Assembly: GCF_009796765.1 (NCBI RefSeq)
Contig: NZ_CP047023.1
Span: 1,905,501 to 1,969,500, forward strand
Direction: 5' to 3'
Length of the DNA: 64,000 nucleotides
Source of the DNA: Paraglaciecola sp. L3A3
GTDB lineage: Bacteria; Pseudomonadota; Gammaproteobacteria; Enterobacterales; Alteromonadaceae
Positions 45,646 through 54,300 of the stretch are shown here, in pieces; within the stretch, counting starts at the first letter, position 1; the number at the start of each line of letters is the position of its first letter. Position numbers and translations under genes: made by a program. The notes beneath the pieces are model-generated. The model was not told where the DNA came from. It made no database searches and saw only the letters and a list, made by a program, of their open reading frames with translations.

Positions 45646-46602
45646 TTAAGGAACGGCGACTAATTGTAAAATTTTGTCTAATACTTGATTACGGCCAATA
45701 CCTTCGGCTTCAGCTTCGTAACTAAGTAGGACCCTATGACGTAGCACATTATGTAAAACAGCTTGTATGTTGTCTGGGCCAACAAAATCTCTACCCATTA
45801 ACCATGCATGAGCACGAGCACATTTATCTAAAGCAATTGTGGCTCGAGGACTGGCACCAAATTCGATCCAACTAGCTAACTCGGCACTGTATTTTTCAGG
45901 TTGGCGAGTGGCAATAATTAGTTGCACTATATATTGCTCTAAACTTTCATCTAGATGTATTTTCAGTACATCTTGTCTAGCATTAAAAATATCTGCTTGG
46001 GTTAGGGTAGGAGGACTAACAGCCGCTTTGTGCATTGCTTCATCACGGGTTAAACGTAAGATTTCAAGTTCGGTGTCTGCCCCCGGATAGTCTATTTCTA
46101 AATGCATTAAAAACCTGTCTAATTGTGCCTCAGGTAAAGGATATGTTCCTTCTTGCTCAATTGGATTTTGGGTGGCCATAACTAAAAATAGTTCAGGTAA
46201 AGTATAGGTTTTATTACCCACAGTGATTTGTCTTTCGGCCATAGCTTCCAATAATGCTGATTGCACTTTAGCCGGCGCTCGGTTTATTTCATCTGCTAAT
46301 ACTAGGTTATGAAACAAAGGACCTTTTTGGAAAACAAAATCTCCAGTTTCTGGACGATAAATATCTGTACCGGTTAGATCGGCAGGTAATAAATCAGGTG
46401 TAAATTGCACGCGATGAAAGTCACCTTCTAGACTTTTAGCTAACGCGGTGACAGCTCGAGTTTTTGCTAAACCAGGAGGACCCTCAACTAATAAATGTCC
46501 GTCTGCTAATAATGCGACTAATATGTTTCTTGTTAATGTTTGTTGGCCAATAACTTGACTGTCTAGATACGCTTGTAACTGATTAAACTGAACTGCTGCC
46601 AT
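45646..46602 (-). CDS. MoxR-family AAA+ ATPase
   Basis: A 318-residue MoxR-type AAA+ ATPase, which acts as a chaperone-like activator of VWA proteins. Walker A is GPPGLAKTRAV (about 40-50), Walker B is LVLADEINRAP (about 103-113), sensor 1 is VMATQNPIEQEG, and the C-terminal helical bundle carries sensor 2 arginines (GASPRATIALDK). It heads the operon moxR-DUF58-DUF4381-batA-batBC-batD, on the minus strand. The promoter lies in the 383-base region shared with the divergent fadI. Confidence 0.94.
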   Translation of the reverse strand: MAAVQFNQLQAYLDSQVIGQQTLTRNILVALLADGHLLVEGPPGLAKTRAVTALAKSLEGDFHRVQFTPDLLPADLTGTDIYRPETGDFVFQKGPLFHNLVLADEINRAPAKVQSALLEAMAERQITVGNKTYTLPELFLVMATQNPIEQEGTYPLPEAQLDRFLMHLEIDYPGADTELEILRLTRDEAMHKAAVSPPTLTQADIFNARQDVLKIHLDESLEQYIVQLIIATRQPEKYSAELASWIEFGASPRATIALDKCARAHAWLMGRDFVGPDNIQAVLHNVLRHRVLLSYEAEAEGIGRNQVLDKILQLVAVP

Positions 46603-46985
46603 GGCGTTATATTTTCCTGCTTATTATTAATATTACTTAAAAATTTAGTATTTCTAATAGTAAATTAGTGCCTGTAGAGACAATGCTACCTGATATAAGG
46701 TTCCATACTCGAAAAACAATGTTACAAAGCTTTATATTTATGACTGTTTTTTAAGCAAAGGACTTTATATAAAAGGTGTAGAGTGAATATGAAATCAGCA
46801 AATATAAAATTTGATTGACACTAATACGTATAGGTGAATTGTTGTTAACCCACTGTTTATAATGATTTTTATATGTATTCCTTTAGTCGTAGACTGCTTT
46901 TCTTGAAGTCATGCAGGTAACTCTGTACAATCTAAATCACTTTACAGGTCTGACCACTGATTTGTATTTATAAAAAGGGTAGAAA
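46603..46985. other. divergent moxR/fadI promoter region
   Basis: 383 bases of AT-rich non-coding sequence. It contains a FadR-like palindrome at 46943-46959 near the fadI start. I see no other strong structure. Confidence 0.5.
46943..46959. promoter_or_regulatory. candidate FadR operator upstream of fadIJ
   Basis: TACAGGTCTGACCACTG has the GGTCNGACC palindromic core of the known FadR binding consensus (AACTGGTCNGACCAGTT) with mismatches only in the flanks. It is 26 bases before the fadI ATG, overlapping the likely -10 (TATTTATAAAA). FadR would repress beta-oxidation until long-chain acyl-CoA binds. Confidence 0.55.
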
Positions 46986-48296
46986 ATGACAACTAAGCAA
47001 AATGTTACAACCAGACAAGGCGATAGGATCGCCATTGTTGCTGGTTTAAGAACGCCTTTCGCAAAAATGGCGACTAATTTTCATGGCGTGCCAGCCGTTG
47101 ATTTAGGCAAAATGGTGGTGAACGAAATGTTAGTTCGTCACAACCTAGATGCAAATCTAATTGAGCAACTAGTTTATGGCCAAGTGGTACAGATGCCTGA
47201 AGCGCCAAATATTGCTCGTGAAATTGTTTTAGGTACTGGCATGAATGTAAACACTGATGCTTTTAGCGTTTCAAGAGCTTGTGCTACGAGTTTTCAGTCA
47301 ACAGTGAGTATTGCTGAGTCTATGATGGCCGGTAACATTAGTGTTGGTGTCGCAGGGGGAGCCGATTCAACATCTGTATCGCCTATAGGAGTATCTAAAA
47401 ATCTAGCTCGTGCATTGGTTGATTTACAAAAAACTAAGACTTTAGGTCAAAAATGGCAGATACTTAAAAAGTTGGGTATTAAAGATTTATTACCTGTACC
47501 CCCAGCTGTAGCAGAATATTCCACAGGTTTGTCTATGGGGCAAACGGCTGAACAAATGGCCAAAACTCATCAAATTAGCCGTCAAGAGCAAGATGCTTTA
47601 GCTCATAGATCGCATACTTTAGCGGCGCAAAGTTGGACTGATGGAAAATTGGCCAATGAAGTCATGACTGCTTATTCTGAACCCTATAAAGCTCCTTTTG
47701 AAAAAGATAATAATGTGCGTTTTGACTCTAAGCTAGAAGGCTATGCCAAATTACGCCCAGTATTTGATCGTAAACATGGCACTGTTACTGCTGCTAACGC
47801 CACTCCACTGACCGACGGAGCATCGGCAATTATAATGATGACTGAAAGTCGAGCTAAAGAATTAGGGTATACCCCACTGGGTTATATCAAAAGTTATGCT
47901 TGGGCTGCCATCGATGTTTGGCAGGATATGTTAATGGGGCCTTCTTACGCCACGCCTATGGCTTTGGACCGTGCGGGAATGACACTTAATGATATTACTC
48001 TTATAGAAATGCATGAAGCCTTTGCTGCTCAGACTTTAGCTAACTTAAAAATGTTTGCTAGTGATAAATTCGCGCAAGATAAATTAGGTCGAAGCAAGGC
48101 GACTGGTGAAGTCGATATGGATAAATTCAATGTAATGGGTAGCTCACTTGCTTATGGTCATCCGTTTGCGGCGACAGGGACAAGAATGATCACACAAATG
48201 TTAAATGAATTAAACCGCCGAGGTGGTGGTAGTGGTTTATTAACAGCATGTGCAGCTGGTGGTCTTGCAACAGCTATGATCGTTGAAACAGAATAG
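46986..48296 (+). CDS. fadI: 3-ketoacyl-CoA thiolase, FadI type
   Basis: A 436-residue thiolase, the beta-subunit of the fatty-acid oxidation complex that cleaves 3-ketoacyl-CoA. The nucleophilic Cys is in [13 protein letters not shown] (about residue 99). The His is in EMHEAFAAQ, and the second Cys and His lie in LLTACAAGG and [10 protein letters not shown]. Length (436) separates FadI from the shorter FadA (about 390). It is 12 bases from fadJ. AAGGGTAGAAA precedes the ATG. Confidence 0.95.
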   Translation: MTTKQNVTTRQGDRIAIVAGLRTPFAKMATNFHGVPAVDLGKMVVNEMLVRHNLDANLIEQLVYGQVVQMPEAPNIAREIVLGTGMNVNTDAFSVSRACATSFQSTVSIAESMMAGNISVGVAGGADSTSVSPIGVSKNLARALVDLQKTKTLGQKWQILKKLGIKDLLPVPPAVAEYSTGLSMGQTAEQMAKTHQISRQEQDALAHRSHTLAAQSWTDGKLANEVMTAYSEPYKAPFEKDNNVRFDSKLEGYAKLRPVFDRKHGTVTAANATPLTDGASAIIMMTESRAKELGYTPLGYIKSYAWAAIDVWQDMLMGPSYATPMALDRAGMTLNDITLIEMHEAFAAQTLANLKMFASDKFAQDKLGRSKATGEVDMDKFNVMGSSLAYGHPFAATGTRMITQMLNELNRRGGGSGLLTACAAGGLATAMIVETE

Positions 48297-48308
48297 GAAA
48301 ACAGAACC

Positions 48309-50450
48309 ATGACAACTATTGATAATACACAAACTGCCAGCGCCTTTACCTTAGATGTTCGAGATGATGGTGTAGCCATTCTGACCATCAATGTAATTGG
48401 TGAAACCATGAATACTTTGAAAGTGGAATTTGCTGAACAAATAGATTCTGTACTGAAACAAATACAAGCTGATTCTAGTATTAAAGGGGTGGTGTTAATC
48501 AGTGGCAAAGATAATTCTTTTGTGGCGGGCGCTGATATTAGCATGCTTGATGCTTGTCAAACGGCAGAAGATGCAACCAATATTGCAAAGGGCGGGCAAG
48601 ATATGTTTCAACGTATCGAAAATATGCCAGTCACTTTTGTTGCTGCTATTCATGGTCCAGCCTTAGGCGGGGGGTTAGAGTTAGCATTGGCGTGTCACTA
48701 TCGTGTATGTTCAGATGATGCGAGAACTCAGTTAGGTTTGCCTGAAGTGCAATTAGGTTTATTACCAGGCAGCGGTGGTACCCAAAGATTACCTAAATTG
48801 ATCAGTATTCAACAAGCTATGAAGATGATGTTGACAGGTGCTTCTGTTAGAGCCAAGCAAGCACAAAAATACGGTATTGTGGATGACATGGTACCACAAT
48901 CCATTTTGCTTGAGGTAGCCATTGAAATGGCGAAGAAACCTAAGCCTAGTAGAAAAGGACCAAAATTAGATCTGATGGGGAAGTTTTTAGAAAAAACGCC
49001 TTTTGGTCGCAACATTATGTTTAATCAGGCTCGTAAACAAACAGCCAGTAAAACTCAGGGTAATTATCCTTCTCCCGAACTTATTATTGATTGTATCGAA
49101 ACAGGTATAAACAATGGGATAAATAAAGGATTAGTAGTAGAAGCTAAACATTTTGGTAACTTGGTTATGAGTCCTGAATCTGAATCATTACGAAGTCTAT
49201 TTTTTGCTACTACTGACATGAAAAAAGAAAACGGTATTGAAGGTGTGCAGTCTGCCCCTTTAACTAAAATAGGGATCTTAGGTGGTGGCCTTATGGGCGG
49301 CGGTATCGCTTATGTTACAGCGGTTAAAGCTGGGTTACCGGCTCGAATTAAAGATATTCGTGCTGAGGGTATTTCTAATGCAATTAAATACAGTTACGAC
49401 ATTCAAAATAAAAAAGTTAAACGACGTTTTATTAAAAAGTCTGAAATGCAGAAACAGTTATCTTTATTAACAGGTACTTTGGATTATTCTGGTTTAACAG
49501 ATGCAGATGTGGTGATAGAGGCTGTTTTTGAAAACCTTGAATTGAAGCAACAAATGGTAGAAGAAGTTGAAAATAACTGTGCAGAACACACTATTTTTGC
49601 TTCTAATACGTCTTCAATTCCTATTGCTCAAATTGCTGAAAAAGCAAAACGTCCTGAGCAAATTATTGGTTTACATTATTTCTCGCCAGTAGATAAAATG
49701 CCATTAGCGGAAGTAATTGCCCATGATAAAACGTCAGATTTGACTATTTCAACGATTGTTGAATTAGCCAAAAAACAAGGTAAAACCCCCATTGTAGTAA
49801 AAGATGGCGCTGGTTTTTATGTTAATCGTATTCTCGCCCCTTATGTGAATGAAGCTGCAGAAATACTATTGGCTGGTGAGCCTATTGAAAATATTGACAA
49901 AGCATTAGTAAAATTTGGCTTTCCTGTAGGGCCAATTAAGTTATTAGATGAAGTAGGGATAGATGTAGGTACCAAAATTGGCCCTATACTTGAAGCACAA
50001 TTTGGTGACAGATTTTCATCAAATTCAAACTTTGATAAAGTGTTAGCCGATGATCGAAAGGGTAAGAAAAACAAACGAGGCTTCTATGATTATGCTGGAA
50101 AAAATCCAGGAAAAGAAGTCGATCAATCCATCTACACAGTGTTAGGCATCACAGCAACTAACCAGTTAAGTAGAGAACAAATTTCTGAACGCTGTGTATT
50201 ACTAATGTTAAATGAAGCCGCAAGATGTTTAGATGAAGGCGTCATTAGGAATGCCAGAGATGGCGATATTGGCGCTATTTTTGGCATTGGTTTCCCACCG
50301 TTCTTAGGGGGCCCATTCCGTTACATGCATACTTTAGGGATTTCTCATTTAATAGCCAGATTAGAACATTATCAAGCATTGTTAGGTGATAAGTTTAAAC
50401 CTGCAGAATGTTTACAACAAATGAAAGCTGAAGAAAAAACTTTCTATTAA
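48309..50450 (+). CDS. fadJ: fatty-acid oxidation complex alpha subunit, FadJ type
   Basis: A 713-residue multifunctional enzyme. The N-terminal half (about 15-200) is an enoyl-CoA hydratase/isomerase with the oxyanion-hole VAGADIS and a catalytic Glu pair in GGLELALACHYR and GLPEVQLGLLPG. The rest is 3-hydroxyacyl-CoA dehydrogenase with the NAD+ fold GILGGGLMGGGIAY (about 320) and SPVDKMPLAEVI. FadIJ act in aerobic or anaerobic oxidation of long-chain acyl-CoA. FadR-like operator and a strong terminator bound the two-gene operon. Confidence 0.95.
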   Translation: MTTIDNTQTASAFTLDVRDDGVAILTINVIGETMNTLKVEFAEQIDSVLKQIQADSSIKGVVLISGKDNSFVAGADISMLDACQTAEDATNIAKGGQDMFQRIENMPVTFVAAIHGPALGGGLELALACHYRVCSDDARTQLGLPEVQLGLLPGSGGTQRLPKLISIQQAMKMMLTGASVRAKQAQKYGIVDDMVPQSILLEVAIEMAKKPKPSRKGPKLDLMGKFLEKTPFGRNIMFNQARKQTASKTQGNYPSPELIIDCIETGINNGINKGLVVEAKHFGNLVMSPESESLRSLFFATTDMKKENGIEGVQSAPLTKIGILGGGLMGGGIAYVTAVKAGLPARIKDIRAEGISNAIKYSYDIQNKKVKRRFIKKSEMQKQLSLLTGTLDYSGLTDADVVIEAVFENLELKQQMVEEVENNCAEHTIFASNTSSIPIAQIAEKAKRPEQIIGLHYFSPVDKMPLAEVIAHDKTSDLTISTIVELAKKQGKTPIVVKDGAGFYVNRILAPYVNEAAEILLAGEPIENIDKALVKFGFPVGPIKLLDEVGIDVGTKIGPILEAQFGDRFSSNSNFDKVLADDRKGKKNKRGFYDYAGKNPGKEVDQSIYTVLGITATNQLSREQISERCVLLMLNEAARCLDEGVIRNARDGDIGAIFGIGFPPFLGGPFRYMHTLGISHLIARLEHYQALLGDKFKPAECLQQMKAEEKTFY

Positions 50451-50468
50451 ATAATTATTTCGTATACC

Positions 50469-50507
50469 AAGCTGGGCAGGTTTATACCTTTTCCCAGCTT
50501 TTTTTTA
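50469..50507 (+). terminator. rho-independent terminator after fadJ
   Basis: AAGCTGGG (50469-50476) and CCCAGCTT (50493-50500) close a stem with an AGGT...ACCT inner arm, followed by a run of T's. Confidence 0.9.
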
Positions 50508-50605
50508 TTTGTGAAAAGAGTAGAATCACTGAGTAACTACCGATTGGTTGTTTGGATATAGCATATGGCTATGAATGGGGTCTAAATTAATCGCAGAGGT
50601 GGAAA

Positions 50606-50800
50606 GTGTTTTTTATATTAAGTTCGATATTTTTTAGTGTTTTGTACTACGTACAATCTTATAAAACTGGATTAACTGCTAAGAAGTGGGCAATGGCTGG
50701 GTTAGTTTTTGGCCCTCTGATATATCCCTTATTTAAGTCCAGACAAAGATTTAAATTACTACATTCTAGAGGTGGAGAGAGTGTTTTATTTCAGGTCTAA
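50606..50800 (+). CDS. small membrane protein, unknown function
   Basis: A 64-residue protein with two hydrophobic helices (residues 3-17 and 29-44) and a basic tail, so a small inner-membrane protein. The start is GTG with AGAGG about 6 bases upstream, and a terminator follows, so it is a self-contained gene. The KTGLTAKKWAMAGLVFGPLIYPLF segment resembles many uncharacterised small Alteromonadales membrane proteins. Confidence 0.6.
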   Translation: MFFILSSIFFSVLYYVQSYKTGLTAKKWAMAGLVFGPLIYPLFKSRQRFKLLHSRGGESVLFQV

Positions 50801-50804
50801 AAAG

Positions 50805-50829
50805 AAAAAAGAGCTTCCCTCTCTTTTTT
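50805..50829. terminator. bidirectional rho-independent terminator between two small genes
   Basis: AAAAAAGAG (50805-50813) and CTCTTTTTT (50821-50829) form a 9-bp stem with a 7-base loop. It lies between the small membrane protein gene and the small secreted peptide gene and can serve both. Confidence 0.8.
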
Positions 50830-50882
50830 ATCTTTGTTAAATAATCATTGCTCAGAAAGCTTTGATGTAATTTTTTGTTTTT

Positions 50883-51044
50883 TTAGAACCTAATGCTACG
50901 AGCTCTAATTCCACTTTTTGTAGTAGCTGTAGATTTAGCAGTACTTGCTTGAGTTTTAGTAGGAGCTTGTACGCTTTCTTCGGCTTTAACTGCTACTGGT
51001 GTTGTTGTGGCTAGTACCATTGCTACTGCATAAGCTTTTAACAT
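50883..51044 (-). CDS. 53-residue secreted Ala/Thr-rich peptide
   Basis: Read by hand from the minus strand: ATG at 51044, stop TAA at 50883-50885. A strong ribosome-binding site GAGGAAG lies 6 bases upstream (51051-51057). The first 21 residues are a Sec signal peptide (MLKAYAVAMVLATTTPVAVKA, shown in part: basic then hydrophobic, with AxA-type cleavage). The mature 32 residues are rich in Thr, Ala, Ser and Lys and end in SGIRARSIRF. Stops on both sides and no overlap with other genes support a real small gene. I recognise no family. It could be a periplasmic or secreted small peptide. Confidence 0.6.
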   Translation of the reverse strand: MLKAYAVAMVLATTTPVAVKAEESVQAPTKTQASTAKSTATTKSGIRARSIRF

Positions 51045-51358
51045 CGTTTACTTCCTCTTAAATTTAAATTATTGACGTTTATTTTTGTTTGCCGACATTA
51101 TTTTGTCGGTCAACATAGTAGTAGCTTAAAGCGTGCCAACTTTGGATAAATAAACAATAATTTACAATTTTTTAACATTGAAGCAGTAAAAATAAGGTTA
51201 AAAAACAACACTATGAAAGTTTAATGAAGTTTTAAATATTTATCACCAACAATTAGCCGTTTCATTCTTGGGGTTAATTAGTTACCTTTGAGAAAAGCGG
51301 TAAGTGCTTGCCGGTTTAGGATAAATTTGACGCTATGAGGGAAAGTTAGCTCCCAAGT
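51045..51358. other. intergenic region upstream of the small secreted peptide
   Basis: About 310 bases between the small secreted gene and the end of the large propeller receptor gene, both on the minus strand. It should carry the small gene's promoter. No gene, strong hairpin or repeat is seen. Confidence 0.4.
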
Positions 51359-54300
51359 CTAGATATTAACGTTTTGGATAATTTTTTTTAATTGATGATT
51401 TTCTTTAAGCAAACTTTCAAATCGGCCTGCATTTAAAGGTTTACTGTATAGGTAACCTTGCAACATCTCGCATTTAAAACTACGTAATATTGCTAACTGA
51501 CTTTCATCTTCGACTCCTTCGGCCACCACCTTTAAACCTAAATTATGGGCTATGGTGATGATTGATTGAGTCATATACCTATCTTCAGAGGCTTTAGCTA
51601 TGTCATCAATAAAGGCTTTATCAATCTTTAACGTATTGATTGGAAAGCGTTTTAGATATGCTAATGAGGAGTAACCAGTACCAAAGTCATCTAATGCTAG
51701 ATGGATCCCTCGTTCCCTGAGTCTTTGCATCATAGTTAAAGCACTATCCGGGTTTTGCATTAATGTGCCTTCTGTTATTTCACACTCAAGATGAAGAGGT
51801 GATAGACCCACTTGTTGCAGTATGCTCATTATTTTTTCATCAAGATCAGGGATTTCGAATTGCCTTGCCGAAATATTGACGGCTACTCGGCCGGTAAATA
51901 ATCCAGCATCAACCCATTTTTTCGTGTGTTCACATGCTTTGCGTAATACTACTTCCCCTATGTCAATTATTTGACCCGTCTCTTCAGCTAAAGGTATAAA
52001 TTGAGCTGGACTTACAATTCCTTTATCAGGGTGTTCATATCGTACTAATGCTTCCATACTCACCAAGTTACCACTAGCGATATCTACCTTGGGTTGATAA
52101 AATACGGTAAACAAGTCTTCTTTTAACCCATGACGAATAAGATTTTCAATTTGTAGTTGTCGAACGGCATTCTGATTCATTTCGCCACTAAAGAATTGAT
52201 ATTTATTACCGCCGGCATTTTTTGCGAAATACATAGCAGTGTCAGCATTTTTCAATAATTCGTGGGATGTACTGCCGTCCTCAGGCGAGAAAACTATGCC
52301 TAGGCTAGCACCTAGTACAAATTCTTGTTTATTGATAATAAAAGGACGCGCCATACCGTCTAATATGGTTTGTGCAAAATGAGTTATTTTGTGAATATCA
52401 GTAGTATTATCGATTAAAACACTGAATTCATCGCCACCTAACCGATAAACAGTAGAAGTGGTACCAGCCATTTTTTGTAATCGTTTAGCGATTTGTTTTA
52501 TTAAAATATCACCTGTTTGATGGCCTAAAGAATCATTGATTTTCTTAAAGTTATCCATATCTAAACAAATTAAAGCGTGATGAGTATTTCTTCTTACTAT
52601 ATTCGAATGGTTCGCCAAGAAGAATGACCGGTTAGGTAATTCAGTTAATGGGTCGGTATTCGATAGTTTTAGTAACTCTTTTTCTGTTTCTTTACGAGCG
52701 GTTATATCTGAAAATACCCCTACGTAATGACTGATCTTGCCATCCTCGTCGGTAATCGCATCTATGTTTAATTCCATCTCGTATTTTTTGCCATCTGTTC
52801 GACGAGACTCGACTTCCCCAAACCAATTTCCTTTTTGTTGCAGTGCTTTTTTTACCTCTTCGGTAAATGCACCTGGGTATTGGTGAAAACTTAGATAACT
52901 AACAAGGGCCTGTTCACGAGTTTCTCCAGTGTACTTGCAATACGAGTTATTTACCGAAATGAACCTAAAATTAGTATCGGTAATAAATACGCCGTCTGAG
53001 ATAGTTTCGATAGAGCGTTTAAACAGTTTTAGTTGTTCTTCGGCGACTTTTAAGTGACTAATGTTTTTTAACGTACCTGTCATTCGTTGAGGTTGATGAT
53101 TATTATCTCTGGCAACCACTTTTCCTCTATCTAGTACCCATAACCATTCGCCTTTATAGGTTTTTGCTCTATAGCTCACTTCATAATGTTCTGATTTGTC
53201 TTTAAGGTGTGTATTTAAGGACTCTTGAACTCTTTGTATATCATTAGGGTGAATATTCGCTTCATATGAACTATTAACCCTAATGTCATCCTGTGGAAAG
53301 TCTAAGGTACCCCAAGTATTTGAACGGAAAACTTGCCCTTGGTATATATCCCAATCCCATAGTTCGTCACCACTACTCCAAAGAGTGAGTTTTAATCTTT
53401 CTTCATTTTCTAAAATGGATTGACGAATAGCATTTCTATTTCGAATTTGTTTAAGAAAGTATAAAAGTAAAATTATTGAAATGATGCCATAAAGCAATAA
53501 AGCATTTTTTTGTAACCAGAAAGGAGGGGCTATTTTGATTTTTACAGATTTAGCATTAGACCATTGGGATAAGGGAGCTTTACTTTGCACGGTAAATTCG
53601 TAACTGCCAAAATCAAGATTTGAAAAGTGCGCATAACGAGGTGATTCAGACACAGTTTCAATCCATTTATCCGATAAACCCTTTAATTTATATCTATATT
53701 TAATGGCTTCAGGAGTTAGTGGATTGACTTGAGCAAATTTGAAACTCAACATATTAGATTCATAAGGGAGATTTATTTCATCTAATTTATTAATCACTGT
53801 TTGGATAGGGCTTTTCTCAGAGTGTATGCTCACTGGTAGATTAAATATTCTCAATTGGGTAATGATGGGAGACTTACTGTTACTCATTTTATTTGAATTT
53901 TGTAATTGTGCAGCAACAGATAATTTATTTGGGTCAAACATAATAAAACCGTTTGTGCCTCCAAATAAAATTTGGCCGTCATGAGTTAATAATCCAACCC
54001 CTTCATTCAATTCATTAAAATCTAGCATTTCAGGGGCTATATTTTGTAGTACTTGGTTGGTTTCTAATGAAATTTCATCGATGCCGTTATTTGTATACGA
54101 AAGCCATAAACTCTCACCGTGTACAACCGAGTTCATGACTTGGTTACTGCTTAATCCTGTATCTGTATTTAATTCGAGAATAATTTCATAACTTTCTTTA
54201 TCAATTTTAATCAGACCATGTATTAATGATGAAAGCCAAAATGCCTGTTCGGTTTCAATCACTTTACTAAAGTATCTCTCATCACTATTTCGTCTATTCA

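Noticed and set aside
46921..46985. PsrA-type operator (CAAAC...GTTTG) upstream of fadI
   Set aside because: No such palindrome is visible; only the FadR-like core GGTCNGACC fits.
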